64,000 nt of DNA, taken from contig CATLPD010000002.1 of the NCBI GenBank assembly GCA_950054485.1, forward strand, positions 62,001 to 126,000. The letters are read 5' to 3'. Shown in pieces: positions 29,505-39,122 of this stretch. The first letter of the stretch is position 1, and every line of letters starts with the position of its first letter. The position numbers were made by a program, and so were the translations under genes. The notes under the pieces were generated by a model. That model had not been told where the DNA came from, did not search any database, and worked only from the letters and a program-made list of their open reading frames with translations. The stretch comes from an uncultured Alphaproteobacteria bacterium (GTDB taxonomy: Bacteria; Pseudomonadota; Alphaproteobacteria; Micavibrionales; CSBR16-224).

Positions 29505-29840
29505 ATGTTCATTTCTCCAGCTTTTGCCGCGGATGTACCAGCGGATGTTACGGAACCCGGACTGATTGCATCAATCGCACCTTTGCTATTGGTTTTCGCA
29601 ATTTTCTATTTTCTGATCATCAGACCGCAGAACAAACGTATGGCAGAACACCGTAAAATGGTTGATAACCTGAAACGCGGTGACAAGGTTGTCACAGCGG
29701 GCGGGCTTGTTGCGACAGTTAAAAAACTGACCAACGACGACGAAGTGCAACTGGATCTGGGTAACGATATGGTTGTAACCGCTGTGCGCTCTACTCTGAT
29801 GACCATTCGTCAGCCGATCGCTGCGAATGATAAAAAATAA
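29505..29840 (+). CDS. yajC: Preprotein translocase subunit YajC
   Basis: 'FYFLIIRPQNKRMAEHRKMVDNLKRGDKVVTAGGLVATV'. Confidence 0.96.
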   Translation: MFISPAFAADVPADVTEPGLIASIAPLLLVFAIFYFLIIRPQNKRMAEHRKMVDNLKRGDKVVTAGGLVATVKKLTNDDEVQLDLGNDMVVTAVRSTLMTIRQPIAANDKK

Positions 29841-29867
29841 CTTCTAAACGTGTAAACTAAGGGTCCT

Positions 29868-31421
29868 TTGATGCACTTTTCGACAACTAAAAAATTTATT
29901 GTGGCGATAGTCTGTTTATGGGGGTTCCTGTATGCAATGCCGAATTTGGTGCCGCAGTCTGTTCAGGAAACTTTGGCCAAGGGGCCATCATGGCTGCCGA
30001 ATAAAACGGTCAGTTTGGGGCTGGATCTGCAAGGCGGATCGCATATCCTTATGGAAGTAGATATGGAGCCGCTGATCGAAGAGCGTGTTGATGCGTTGAT
30101 TGACGGGGCCAAGGCCGAATTGCGCGAACGCCAGATACGGTTTAATGCGCCACGTAAGCAAGAAAACGGTTTTATCGTAGAACTGCAGGATGCCGCGAAT
30201 AACGGCGAAGCCTACAATGTGCTAAGGAACCTTGAAGAGGGGCTTGAAGTTGAAAGTCTGAATGACATGGAGATCAGTGTCAGATACGGCCTGCAGGGCA
30301 TGACAACCATTCAGGACCAAACCATTGCACAGTCAATCGAAATTATTCGCCGACGCGTCGATGAAACTGGAACAAAAGAGCCGATTATTCAACGCCAAGG
30401 CACAAGCCGTATTCTGGTACAATTGCCCGGTGTTGATAACCCCGAAGAGATTAAAAAGCTGATTGGTAAGACGGCGAAACTGTCCTTTCATCTTGTAGAC
30501 CTGAGTGCAACGGGCCGTGCGCGTGGCACGATGCGTCTGCCAATGCAGGAGGATCCGAACCAGACGATGTCTATTCAACGTCGTTCAATGGTAACAGGTG
30601 AAATGCTGACAAATGCGCAGCCTGCATTTGATCAAAATGGCAGCCCAGTTGTGTCATTTGCCTTGAATGCCATTGGTGCAAAACGTTTCTGCGATGTTAC
30701 GACTGAAAACGTCGACAAGCCCTTTGCGATTGTTTTGGATAAAGAAGTCATCAGCGCGCCACGTATTATAACGCGTATTTGCGGTGGACGCGGACAGATC
30801 AGCGGTGGTTTCTCGGTCGAGGAGGCAAATAATCTTGCTATTCTGCTGCGTGCGGGTGCATTGCCTGCGCCGCTGAAAGTGATTGAAGAGCGCAGCGTCG
30901 GACCATCTTTGGGCGCAGATTCGGTTGCCGCCGGTAAAATGGCCAGCCTTGTCGGTATTGCCTTGGTTCTGCTTTACATGCTCTCGAGCTATGGGCTGTT
31001 CGGTGTATTTGCAAATGTTGCGCTGATCGTGAATATGGCGCTTATCTTTGCTGTTCTTTCGGTCTTGCAAGCGACACTTACGCTGCCGGGTATTGCGGGA
31101 ATCGTCCTGACAATCGGTATGGCGGTTGATGCGAACGTTCTGATCTTCGAACGTATCCGCGAGGAGTATCGTCTGGGACGATCAGTTATTGCTTCGGTAG
31201 ATTCGGGTTACAAGCAGGCCTTTTCAACAATTGTGGATGCGAATATTACGACCCTGATTGCTGCCTTATTGCTGTTCTCGTTCGGGTCCGGTCCCATTAA
31301 AGGATTTGCCGTGACGCTTGGTATCGGTATTTTGACCTCGATGTTCTCGGCGATTATGCTGACACGTCTGGAAACAATAATGTGGCTGAACAAGAAAAAG
31401 CCAAAAACACTGCCAATTTAA
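29868..31421 (+). CDS. secD: Protein translocase subunit SecD
   Basis: 'VSLGLDLQGGSHILMEVD', 'GMAVDANVLIFERIREE'. Confidence 0.97.
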   Translation: MMHFSTTKKFIVAIVCLWGFLYAMPNLVPQSVQETLAKGPSWLPNKTVSLGLDLQGGSHILMEVDMEPLIEERVDALIDGAKAELRERQIRFNAPRKQENGFIVELQDAANNGEAYNVLRNLEEGLEVESLNDMEISVRYGLQGMTTIQDQTIAQSIEIIRRRVDETGTKEPIIQRQGTSRILVQLPGVDNPEEIKKLIGKTAKLSFHLVDLSATGRARGTMRLPMQEDPNQTMSIQRRSMVTGEMLTNAQPAFDQNGSPVVSFALNAIGAKRFCDVTTENVDKPFAIVLDKEVISAPRIITRICGGRGQISGGFSVEEANNLAILLRAGALPAPLKVIEERSVGPSLGADSVAAGKMASLVGIALVLLYMLSSYGLFGVFANVALIVNMALIFAVLSVLQATLTLPGIAGIVLTIGMAVDANVLIFERIREEYRLGRSVIASVDSGYKQAFSTIVDANITTLIAALLLFSFGSGPIKGFAVTLGIGILTSMFSAIMLTRLETIMWLNKKKPKTLPI

Positions 31422-31432
31422 GGAGTTGAAAG

Positions 31433-32365
31433 ATGCCTTTAATCCACCTTATTAAGGATGATACACATATTGATTTCATGGGGGCACGCTTCATTGCTTT
31501 CGCGATATCGGCTTTTCTCATTCTGGCAGCGTTCTTTGCGCTTGGAACACGCGGATTAAATTTCGGTATTGATTTCACGGGCGGGACATTGGTCGAGGTT
31601 CAAACGGATGGCCCGGCTGATATTGCCGATTTGCGCTCAAGATTCTCAAACCTAGATCTTGGTAGTGTGTCTATTCAGGAATTTGGGGCGGAAGATGAAG
31701 TTTTAATTCGCATCCCGGAACAGAAAAACGCGGAAGAGGAGGGGCAAGCTGCCCTGATGGATACTGTCCGCGGCGCGATCGATGATGTGGTTGTCGACTA
31801 CAGGCGCGTTGAGTATGTGGGACCGCAAGTGGGAAGCGAGTTGATCAGAACGGGGCTTCAAGCTGTGATATTCTCGCTGCTGGGTATTATGCTTTATATC
31901 TGGGTGCGCTTTGAATGGCCATTTGGCGTGGCCGCTGTCGGCGCGCTTATCCATGATACGATTCTCACGATGGGCTTTTTTGCGGTCACGCAGATCGAAT
32001 TCGGCCTGTCTACAGTTGCTGCCGTATTAATGATTGCGGGTTATTCGATTAACGATACCGTGGTTGTCTTTGACCGTGTACGTGAAAACTTGCGTAAATA
32101 TAAGCGCCAACCCCTTATCGAATTATTTAACAATTCGATTAACCAGATGCTGAGCCGCAGTATCATGACTAGTTTAACCACATTGCTGGCCTTGTTTGCG
32201 CTGTGGTTCTTTGGTGGAGAGGTTATTCGCAGTTTTGTGATTACGCTGATTTTCGGTATCGTGATCGGTACATATTCTTCGGTTTATATTGCGACACCGC
32301 TGTTGAAATATATTCGCCCCGATATTCTGCGCCCTGATATGGACAAGGTTGAGGCAGCGGCCTAA
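31433..32365 (+). CDS. secF: Protein translocase subunit SecF
   Basis: 'LNFGIDFTGGTLVEV', 'GYSINDTVVVFDRVREN'. Confidence 0.97.
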   Translation: MPLIHLIKDDTHIDFMGARFIAFAISAFLILAAFFALGTRGLNFGIDFTGGTLVEVQTDGPADIADLRSRFSNLDLGSVSIQEFGAEDEVLIRIPEQKNAEEEGQAALMDTVRGAIDDVVVDYRRVEYVGPQVGSELIRTGLQAVIFSLLGIMLYIWVRFEWPFGVAAVGALIHDTILTMGFFAVTQIEFGLSTVAAVLMIAGYSINDTVVVFDRVRENLRKYKRQPLIELFNNSINQMLSRSIMTSLTTLLALFALWFFGGEVIRSFVITLIFGIVIGTYSSVYIATPLLKYIRPDILRPDMDKVEAAA

Positions 32366-32368
32366 AAC

Positions 32369-32713
32369 ATGGATGTTACGCCGCTGATAAAATCAGGTCA
32401 TCTTGTTATCGAATCCTATTCAGATGACGGGATTGTTATAAACGGCGAGACATATACGCAAAGCTTCTGTTTGTATCCGGATAAATTACAAAGGCTAGAT
32501 GTTGGAAGCCTGCAAGATCTAGAAGCAGATATTTTGCCGAAAATAGAGGCCGATGTCATATTATTTGCTGTGACTGATAATCTATCGTCTGATGATGTGA
32601 TGCGTTTGAAAATGTCCGATTATAACATTGACGTCATGGATATTGGCAGCGCATGCAGAACCTATAATGTCTTGCTGGCCGAAGGGCGGCGCGTTGTTCT
32701 TGTGAAAATCTAA
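32369..32713 (+). CDS. Mth938-like domain protein
   Basis: Position after secF; 'MDIGSACRTYNVLLAEGRRVVLVKI'. Confidence 0.85.
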   Translation: MDVTPLIKSGHLVIESYSDDGIVINGETYTQSFCLYPDKLQRLDVGSLQDLEADILPKIEADVILFAVTDNLSSDDVMRLKMSDYNIDVMDIGSACRTYNVLLAEGRRVVLVKI

Positions 32714-32723
32714 AAGAAACTCT

Positions 32724-33269
32724 TTGATGGGATATCGTAAAGCCATACTAGAAGAAATCAAGAGTATACAAGCCCTTGATAGCTTGGAGTCAGATCATAT
32801 AAAAGATGCTCAGCTTTGGGTGAATTCTGGTGCTGAATTATGCCGCATAAAAAAGCCAGCAATCCCCAATAAGCATCTTGTCTCTTATTTCGTTGTTGCA
32901 GACGGTGAATATATTCTTTTGGTCGATCACAAAAAGGCCGAACTTTGGCTTCCAAGTGGTGGGCACGTTGCCCCCAATGAGAGCCCTAGAAAAACGGTTG
33001 TTCGTGAAGCTTATGAAGAACTAAAAATTGAAGCGGATTTTATACTGGAACATCCTCTGTTTTTAACGGTTACGGAGACTGTAGGTAATGTGGAAAAACA
33101 TACAGATGTTTCCTTGTGGTATGTATTATCCTTAGGTAGAAATACAAAAATTGATTTTGATAAAGATGAGTTTCATTCTATCCGCTGGTTTAACATCAAT
33201 GACCTCCCTTATGAAAGAAGCGATCCTCATTTAAAGAGGTTTATCGAGAAATATTCGAGATTGATTTAA
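32724..33269 (+). CDS. NUDIX hydrolase
   Basis: 'GGHVAPNESPRKTVVREAYEELKIE'. Confidence 0.92.
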   Translation: MMGYRKAILEEIKSIQALDSLESDHIKDAQLWVNSGAELCRIKKPAIPNKHLVSYFVVADGEYILLVDHKKAELWLPSGGHVAPNESPRKTVVREAYEELKIEADFILEHPLFLTVTETVGNVEKHTDVSLWYVLSLGRNTKIDFDKDEFHSIRWFNINDLPYERSDPHLKRFIEKYSRLI

Positions 33270-33276
33270 AATATAA

Positions 33277-33310
33277 AAAAGCCCCGCTAAAAAACGGGGC
33301 TTAAATTTTA
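33277..33310. terminator. Terminator between convergent genes
   Basis: AAAAAGCCCCG-CTAAAAAA-CGGGGCTT. Confidence 0.85.
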
Positions 33311-33321
33311 TAAACTTGCTA

Positions 33322-33942
33322 TTATGCAGCGTTTTTAAGGCCATCTTTGGCTTTGTCAAAACACTCAGCAGCAAATTCCCAATTCACTAGGCTATCAAGA
33401 AATGTTGATAGGAAATCAGGGCGACGATTCTGGTAATCCAGGTAATATGCGTGTTCCCAAACATCGCATGTCAGAATAGGCGTGCGACCTTCTGTCAGTG
33501 GAGTTTCAGCATTTGCTGTGTTACATACGCACAATTTGCCATCATCACCCCAGCAAAGCCAAGCCCAGCCGCTGCCGAACTGGCCGGCGCCCGCGTCTTT
33601 AAACTTTGTTTTAAATTCATCCAGGCTGCCAAAGTCTTTTTTGATTTGTTCGGCCAGTGCACCTGTAGGTTCGCCGCCACCGTTCGGTGTCATGCATTTC
33701 CAGAAAAAGCTGTGGTTATAATGCTGGGCAACATTGTTAAATGTGCCTTGGTCTTTTTTCTTGGCAGCAACGACGGCATCAGCAAGATCCATATTCTGGA
33801 TATCGGTGCCTTCGGTCAGTTTGTTGGCCTTTTCAACATAGGCTTTATGGTGTTTACCATAGTGATAATCAAATGTTTCTGCTGACATATGTGGTTCCAA
33901 AGCATCTTTTGCGTATGGAAGGTCTGGTAGCGTAAAGCTCAT
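33322..33942 (-). CDS. sodB: Fe-type superoxide dismutase
   Basis: 'FDYHYGKHHKAYVEKAN', 'FGSGWAWL', 'DVWEHAYYLDYQNRRPDFL'; ATG at 33942. Confidence 0.95.
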   Translation of the reverse strand: MSFTLPDLPYAKDALEPHMSAETFDYHYGKHHKAYVEKANKLTEGTDIQNMDLADAVVAAKKKDQGTFNNVAQHYNHSFFWKCMTPNGGGEPTGALAEQIKKDFGSLDEFKTKFKDAGAGQFGSGWAWLCWGDDGKLCVCNTANAETPLTEGRTPILTCDVWEHAYYLDYQNRRPDFLSTFLDSLVNWEFAAECFDKAKDGLKNAA

Positions 33943-34013
33943 GATATTTATCCTTTCTTGGGTTGTATAATAATTACATACCAAGGATAAGAGAGTTCCA
34001 TGTGATTACAAGA

Positions 34014-35105
34014 CTATTCCGCAAAAAAATCGGCTTCGGCAGAGATTTCAGGCTCTGTAATGTTAAAAAGAAGCCCATACCACCTTGAGCGTGTCTTTTC
34101 ACCGGGTACCGGCCTATCATAGCTTTGCGTGCAGTTGATCCGCAAGCGGTCCGTATTGATGGGCGTGGGCAGTCGGATTTCAAAACGGCTGTCACTGATG
34201 CGATGCAAATCCAGTTTACCGATACCTGACCCAAAGCATGCAATTGCTTCGTCAGCTTTGTGATATTTACTATCACGGGTAAAGCCGATTGTCAGGTTTG
34301 CGTCATCCGCACTCATGTGGATATGGCGGTCCGCAGGGGTTACATCTGTAATATATAAAGGTTTGCTGTGTGCAATGACTTCTATGCGGTCTGGATCGCC
34401 ATAACCCTCTGTCAGGGAAAATCGCGGAATAACATCACGCGCATTGGCTTTGTGTAGGACGCCACTTTGCTGGCCGAATATCCCGGTAAAACCATATTGC
34501 TGTAAAATTTCCAGATGCTCATGATTATATATTCCGTAGGGAACGGCGAAAAATCGTGGGCGAATGCCAAGTTCACTTTCTGTGCGAGACAATGCCGTAT
34601 TGATGGTTTGCTTAAGCCTCTTATCTGTGATTGATGTCATATATTGATAGTCTGACGGCAGAAGTCCAAAACTTATAAAAGGATATGCTTGCAGACTGCG
34701 CAGTTCATCCCATGTCATGTATTGGGATGCGTTACGGTCTATACGTTCCGAAGCAAAGAAAAGGGTGAATGGTATCTGGTTTTCGATCAGTGGCTTTAAG
34801 GCGTTTTCGTAAGTTGATCTGAAGGCCCCTTCAAATGTTAAGGCAATAGAATTTTTAGGCAGCGCAGTATCTTTATTCAGTTGATCAATGGCCTGATCAA
34901 GCGAGACCATATTGTATCTCGGGTTTTGAAATAATTTGAGATGCTGATTAAAACTGTCGGGGCTGAGGCCTCCGCTGTCATAGCTATTATCCTGAATCTG
35001 GTAATAGACAAAGACCACAGCTGAATTGTCAGGATTATCAGCCTGCGCATTCATGGGATAGAGTAGCCCTGCAATGATGATCAGAATATATTTAAGCATA
35101 TGCAC
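34014..35105 (-). CDS. Secreted polysaccharide deacetylase-like protein with degenerate catalytic motifs
   Basis: Signal peptide; NodB-like fold cues 'NSIALTFEGAFRSTYENALKPLIENQIPFTLFF' and 'FFAVPYGIYNHEHLEILQQYGF'. Confidence 0.75.
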   Translation of the reverse strand: MHMLKYILIIIAGLLYPMNAQADNPDNSAVVFVYYQIQDNSYDSGGLSPDSFNQHLKLFQNPRYNMVSLDQAIDQLNKDTALPKNSIALTFEGAFRSTYENALKPLIENQIPFTLFFASERIDRNASQYMTWDELRSLQAYPFISFGLLPSDYQYMTSITDKRLKQTINTALSRTESELGIRPRFFAVPYGIYNHEHLEILQQYGFTGIFGQQSGVLHKANARDVIPRFSLTEGYGDPDRIEVIAHSKPLYITDVTPADRHIHMSADDANLTIGFTRDSKYHKADEAIACFGSGIGKLDLHRISDSRFEIRLPTPINTDRLRINCTQSYDRPVPGEKTRSRWYGLLFNITEPEISAEADFFAE

Positions 35106-35172
35106 AGTATAGACAGCCTTGTCTTATTCGCAAAAAGAATTAGCATTAGTATCAGAAAAAACGGAGGATTTT

Positions 35173-35766
35173 ATGAGTACAATTTCAACTGACGCTATGG
35201 ATATCTTGTTTAATGATGCCAGAACCTATAACGGCTGGCAGGATAAACCTGTATCGGAAGATACATTAAAAAAACTGTATGACTTGATGAAAATGGGTCC
35301 GACCAGCGCAAATTGCTGTCCTGCGCGTATTGTTTTCCTGACATCTGATGAAGCAAAAGAAAAGCTGAACCCCGCCCTGATGGAAGGTAACGTGGATAAA
35401 ACCATGAAAGCCCCGGTTGTTGCGCTGATCGCACATGATATGGAGTTTCATGAACATCTGCCATTCTTATTCCCGCATACGGATGCCAAGTCATGGTTTG
35501 CTGGCGAAAAGAACGAAAAGAACCGTAAAGAAACGGCCTTTAGAAACGGAACTCTGCAAGGTGGCTATTTTATTATGGCGGCGCGTGCCGTCGGTCTTGA
35601 TTGTGGCCCGATGTCTGGATTTAATGCAGATAAGGTCAATGATCTTTTCTTTGAAGGCACCACACATAAAATCAATTTCTTATGCAATCTTGGTTATGGC
35701 GATAAAGACAGTTTGTTCCCACGCTCGCCGCGCTTTGAATTTGATAAGGTTTGTGAAATTATTTAA
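35173..35766 (+). CDS. Nitroreductase-family protein (RutE-like malonic semialdehyde reductase)
   Basis: '[45 protein letters not shown]'; ATG at 35173 with 'ggagga'. Confidence 0.9.
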   Translation: MSTISTDAMDILFNDARTYNGWQDKPVSEDTLKKLYDLMKMGPTSANCCPARIVFLTSDEAKEKLNPALMEGNVDKTMKAPVVALIAHDMEFHEHLPFLFPHTDAKSWFAGEKNEKNRKETAFRNGTLQGGYFIMAARAVGLDCGPMSGFNADKVNDLFFEGTTHKINFLCNLGYGDKDSLFPRSPRFEFDKVCEII

Positions 35767-36377
35767 TGATGTCAGCCCTTGCTATAGACACGGTCAGTGC
35801 CAAACCGTCAATTTCGGTTAGAAAAGGCGATGTCTTTTTCAGTCATGGTTTATCGGCAGGTCGCAAACAATCAAAAACCCTGCTGGACGAGCTTGAAAAT
35901 CTTTTTGATCAGGCTGAGATATCCTTTCAGGACCTTGAGGCGCTCGCGGTTTTAACGGGGCCGGGCAGTTTTACCGGCATACGTGTAGGGCTGTCTTTCT
36001 TGAAAGGGATATCGATTGCCCTTGATATTCCGCTAAAGGGTGCGAACCATTTTGATTTGATAGCGGCGTCCATCTTACCTGAAAGCGGGGAGGGCATTAT
36101 TATTCTGGAGTCGGGACGGGATGAAAAATTCTGTCAATATACCAAGGATGGTGCATTGGTAGACCAACCTTTTAATGTTGCTTTCAGCGATCTCGATATT
36201 CAGGACTATATAATCAGTGATTTTGACGTTTCCGGCTTTTCAGGCGTGCAAACAATCGACTATGCGCATCATACGGCAGAGTTGCTTTTGCGGCATATTG
36301 ATTTGGCGAAAGATGATTTATCACCCTTTTATATCCGCGATGCCGATACCTCGTCTCCAAAGAAAAATATTTTGTAA
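35766..36377 (+). CDS. tsaB: tRNA threonylcarbamoyladenosine biosynthesis protein TsaB
   Basis: 'ALAIDTVSAKPSISV', 'AVLTGPGSFTGIRVGLSFLKGISIAL'. Confidence 0.93.
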   Translation: MMSALAIDTVSAKPSISVRKGDVFFSHGLSAGRKQSKTLLDELENLFDQAEISFQDLEALAVLTGPGSFTGIRVGLSFLKGISIALDIPLKGANHFDLIAASILPESGEGIIILESGRDEKFCQYTKDGALVDQPFNVAFSDLDIQDYIISDFDVSGFSGVQTIDYAHHTAELLLRHIDLAKDDLSPFYIRDADTSSPKKNIL

Positions 36378-36430
36378 TGCTTTAAAATTAATACTGTTGC
36401 CGATACAATAAGGAAACGGAAGGAACAGAA

Positions 36431-36850
36431 ATGTCCGAAGAAATATCAGATCTTGAATTAGACGTATTCGCCAGCACAACGGAAATTGTGTCCGCACGGG
36501 TGAATGAATCCGATATGTCGGGTAAAGATATTGTTGAACTGTTCAAAACCATATATACGGGCCTGCATGGTTTCATGAAAGACCAGAGCGGCAGAACAGA
36601 TCAAGAGCCGGCTGTCCCGATCAAAGATTCAATCACGCCTGATTATTTGATTTGTCTGGAAGACGGGCAGAAGATGAAAATGCTGCGCCGTTATTTGCGT
36701 ACAAATTTTGACATGACACCTGAACAATATCGCGAAAAATGGAACCTGCCCGCTGATTATCCGATGACAGCGCCTAATTACGCTAAGAAACGTAGTTCTT
36801 TGGCGAAAGACATCGGCCTTGGAAAATCCACGCCGCCCAAAAAGAAATAA
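36431..36850 (+). CDS. MucR/Ros-family transcriptional regulator
   Basis: 'DYLICLEDGQKMKMLRRYLRTNFDMTPEQYREKWNLPADYPMTAPNYAKKRSSLAKDIGLG'. Confidence 0.93.
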   Translation: MSEEISDLELDVFASTTEIVSARVNESDMSGKDIVELFKTIYTGLHGFMKDQSGRTDQEPAVPIKDSITPDYLICLEDGQKMKMLRRYLRTNFDMTPEQYREKWNLPADYPMTAPNYAKKRSSLAKDIGLGKSTPPKKK

Positions 36851-36852
36851 AA

Positions 36853-37671
36853 CTATTCTTGCGCCAGCGCTTTTGATCTATCGGATGCGGCTTTAAGCGC
36901 TTTTACCATCAGGTCATCTAGCCCATCATCGGTTTGCATTAAAACGCCTAAACCGGCGGCTGTTGTACCATTGGGACTGGTGACGGCTTTGCGCAGATCC
37001 TCTGCCGTTTTGTCAGGCGATGATTTAACCAGTGCGGCGGCCCCAATAACGGTCTGACGTGCCAAGGACATGGCATCCCTTGGTGAAAGGCCCAGTTTTT
37101 CGCCCGCCTTGGCCATGGCCTCTATTAAATAAAAAACATAAGCAGGACCACTGCCTGATAATGCTGTTATATGATGCATTTGATCTTCCTGCTCGCACCA
37201 AAGGAATGGCCCTAGCGATACATTCAGCTTTTCAGCGATCGTTCTTGCGGATTCAGAAACAGCAGGCTTGGCGTACAGGGCTGTAATGCCTTCACCGATT
37301 GCAGCAGGTGTGTTCGGCATTACGCGGATCATTTGGCTGTTCTGCCCGAATGTTTTCTCAAAAAGCGATATCGGCGCGCCTGCGGCAATTGATATACCCA
37401 CGGCACTATCCATCAAGCCCGAATAGTTCGGGATAACATCAGCCATGATCTGCGGTTTGACCGCAAATACGACGACATCGGTAGTCTTTGGTATGTTGGA
37501 TGTATCTTTATGAATTTTCAGAGCGTCATGATCAAACGGCGCCTCGGCTATTCCCGGGTCAACGATATGGCAGGATTTAATAATATCGCTTTTGATCCAG
37601 CCCGATAACATTGCGCGGCCCATCTGGCCACATCCGACCAGAATTATATCCAGTTTTGTATCAGGGGTCAT
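36853..37671 (-). CDS. proC: Pyrroline-5-carboxylate reductase
   Basis: 'ILVGCGQMGRAMLSGW', 'MIRVMPNTPAAIGEGITAL', 'ALSGSGPAYVFYLIEAMA'. Confidence 0.96.
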   Translation of the reverse strand: MTPDTKLDIILVGCGQMGRAMLSGWIKSDIIKSCHIVDPGIAEAPFDHDALKIHKDTSNIPKTTDVVVFAVKPQIMADVIPNYSGLMDSAVGISIAAGAPISLFEKTFGQNSQMIRVMPNTPAAIGEGITALYAKPAVSESARTIAEKLNVSLGPFLWCEQEDQMHHITALSGSGPAYVFYLIEAMAKAGEKLGLSPRDAMSLARQTVIGAAALVKSSPDKTAEDLRKAVTSPNGTTAAGLGVLMQTDDGLDDLMVKALKAASDRSKALAQE

Positions 37672-37672
37672 A

Positions 37673-38188
37673 TTATGCTTCGCCCAGAGTTTCCATCATA
37701 GCGGCGCTGAGCAGTTCATGGGAATGAATGCTGCCATTTGAAAGCATTTTAAAAGTATTATAGAAACGGTCGCATTCCAGAACGGCGGTTTCAACCACAT
37801 CCGATATCATTTCGATTGATACGGCTGACGGGATATGTTCCAGCATCATTGTATAGCGAAAAGACGGACGGGATGTCGGGGTGTCGATTATAAAGTGCCC
37901 AAGAAACAGATCTTCATTTGTCTGTAAAAGGAAGTCAGCAACAACGTCGCGGCTGGCGTCATTGATTTTCATATCCATCAGGCAGTTAAACTTAAGGGCG
38001 CAAAACTCGTCATTCCAGGACAGGTTGATATCGAATTTACTGCGCTGACCTGCAAGTTGCAGTGTCATAGTATTGTTGTCTAGGCGTTTGAAATACCAGC
38101 TTTTGTGGTTGGCGAGTTCTTCAACGAAGTCGAGGGGATTGTGATCGTCTAGGAGCTGTTCGTATGAAAAATTCATCTTGTTCGCCAA
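37673..38188 (-). CDS. YbjN domain-containing protein
   Basis: Length and pattern typical of the YbjN family; adjacent to proC. Confidence 0.75.
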   Translation of the reverse strand: MANKMNFSYEQLLDDHNPLDFVEELANHKSWYFKRLDNNTMTLQLAGQRSKFDINLSWNDEFCALKFNCLMDMKINDASRDVVADFLLQTNEDLFLGHFIIDTPTSRPSFRYTMMLEHIPSAVSIEMISDVVETAVLECDRFYNTFKMLSNGSIHSHELLSAAMMETLGEA

Positions 38189-38321
38189 ACTTTGTTATTT
38201 TCATATTTCTTAGCATGCAAAAAATCAAAAATCAAGCGATTCTTGTGCCGCAGGGCAAATAACTCTCGCACTTTTCTTTAAAATCTGTAGGTTAGGGGAT
38301 AAAGAAAAATAAGGATAAAAA

Positions 38322-39122
38322 ATGGATTTTCCAAATCTGGACCCCATAGCTATTGATCTCGGCTTTTTTCAGATTCGCTGGTATGCCTTGGCCTATTTGG
38401 GCGGTTTTCTGGGGGGTTGGTATTGGGCCGACCGTCTGACACGTCTATATCCTGCAAACAGCCGTCCGAACAGGGGTGATATCGAAAATCTGGTTACATG
38501 GATCGTTCTGGGGGTCATCTTGGGTGGACGCTTGGGCTACGTCCTATTCTATAACCCTTCTTATTACTTTGATCATCCGGGGGATATCCTGAAGATGTGG
38601 CAGGGCGGCATGTCTTTCCATGGCGGTCTGATCGGTGTGATTCTTGCAATTGTGGGATATACTGCAATACAAAAAATATCTTTGCTGCGTACGGGGGATA
38701 TCGTCGCGGCAGTTGTCCCGATAGGACTGGGGCTGGGGCGTTTAAGTAATTTTGTGAATGGCGAGTTATATGGACGCGCGACAGATGCGCCTTGGGGCAT
38801 TGTTTTCCCGCATGCGCCTGACCAGATGCCGCGTCATCCCAGCCAGCTTTATGAGGCTGCGTTAGAAGGGCTTTTATTGTTTATTGTTCTAAATATTATG
38901 ATCCGCAAAGATGATATACGTTCGCGCCCGGGTATAGTCATGGGGACATTCGGTATTATTTATGGCTTATCGCGCATATTGGTCGAGTTTTTCCGCGAGC
39001 CAGATGCGCATATCGGATATTTCATGGGCTATATCAGTATGGGGCAGATCCTGAGCCTTCCGCTGGTTATTGTCGGTGCAGGTCTTATCATATATGCTGT
39101 GAAGAATGGCAAACACACTTGA
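38322..39122 (+). CDS. lgt: Prolipoprotein diacylglyceryl transferase
   Basis: 'IRWYALAYLGGFLGGWYWADRL', 'GGRLGYVLFYN', 'GLGRLSNFVNGELYGR', 'HPSQLYEA'. Confidence 0.97.
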   Translation: MDFPNLDPIAIDLGFFQIRWYALAYLGGFLGGWYWADRLTRLYPANSRPNRGDIENLVTWIVLGVILGGRLGYVLFYNPSYYFDHPGDILKMWQGGMSFHGGLIGVILAIVGYTAIQKISLLRTGDIVAAVVPIGLGLGRLSNFVNGELYGRATDAPWGIVFPHAPDQMPRHPSQLYEAALEGLLLFIVLNIMIRKDDIRSRPGIVMGTFGIIYGLSRILVEFFREPDAHIGYFMGYISMGQILSLPLVIVGAGLIIYAVKNGKHT

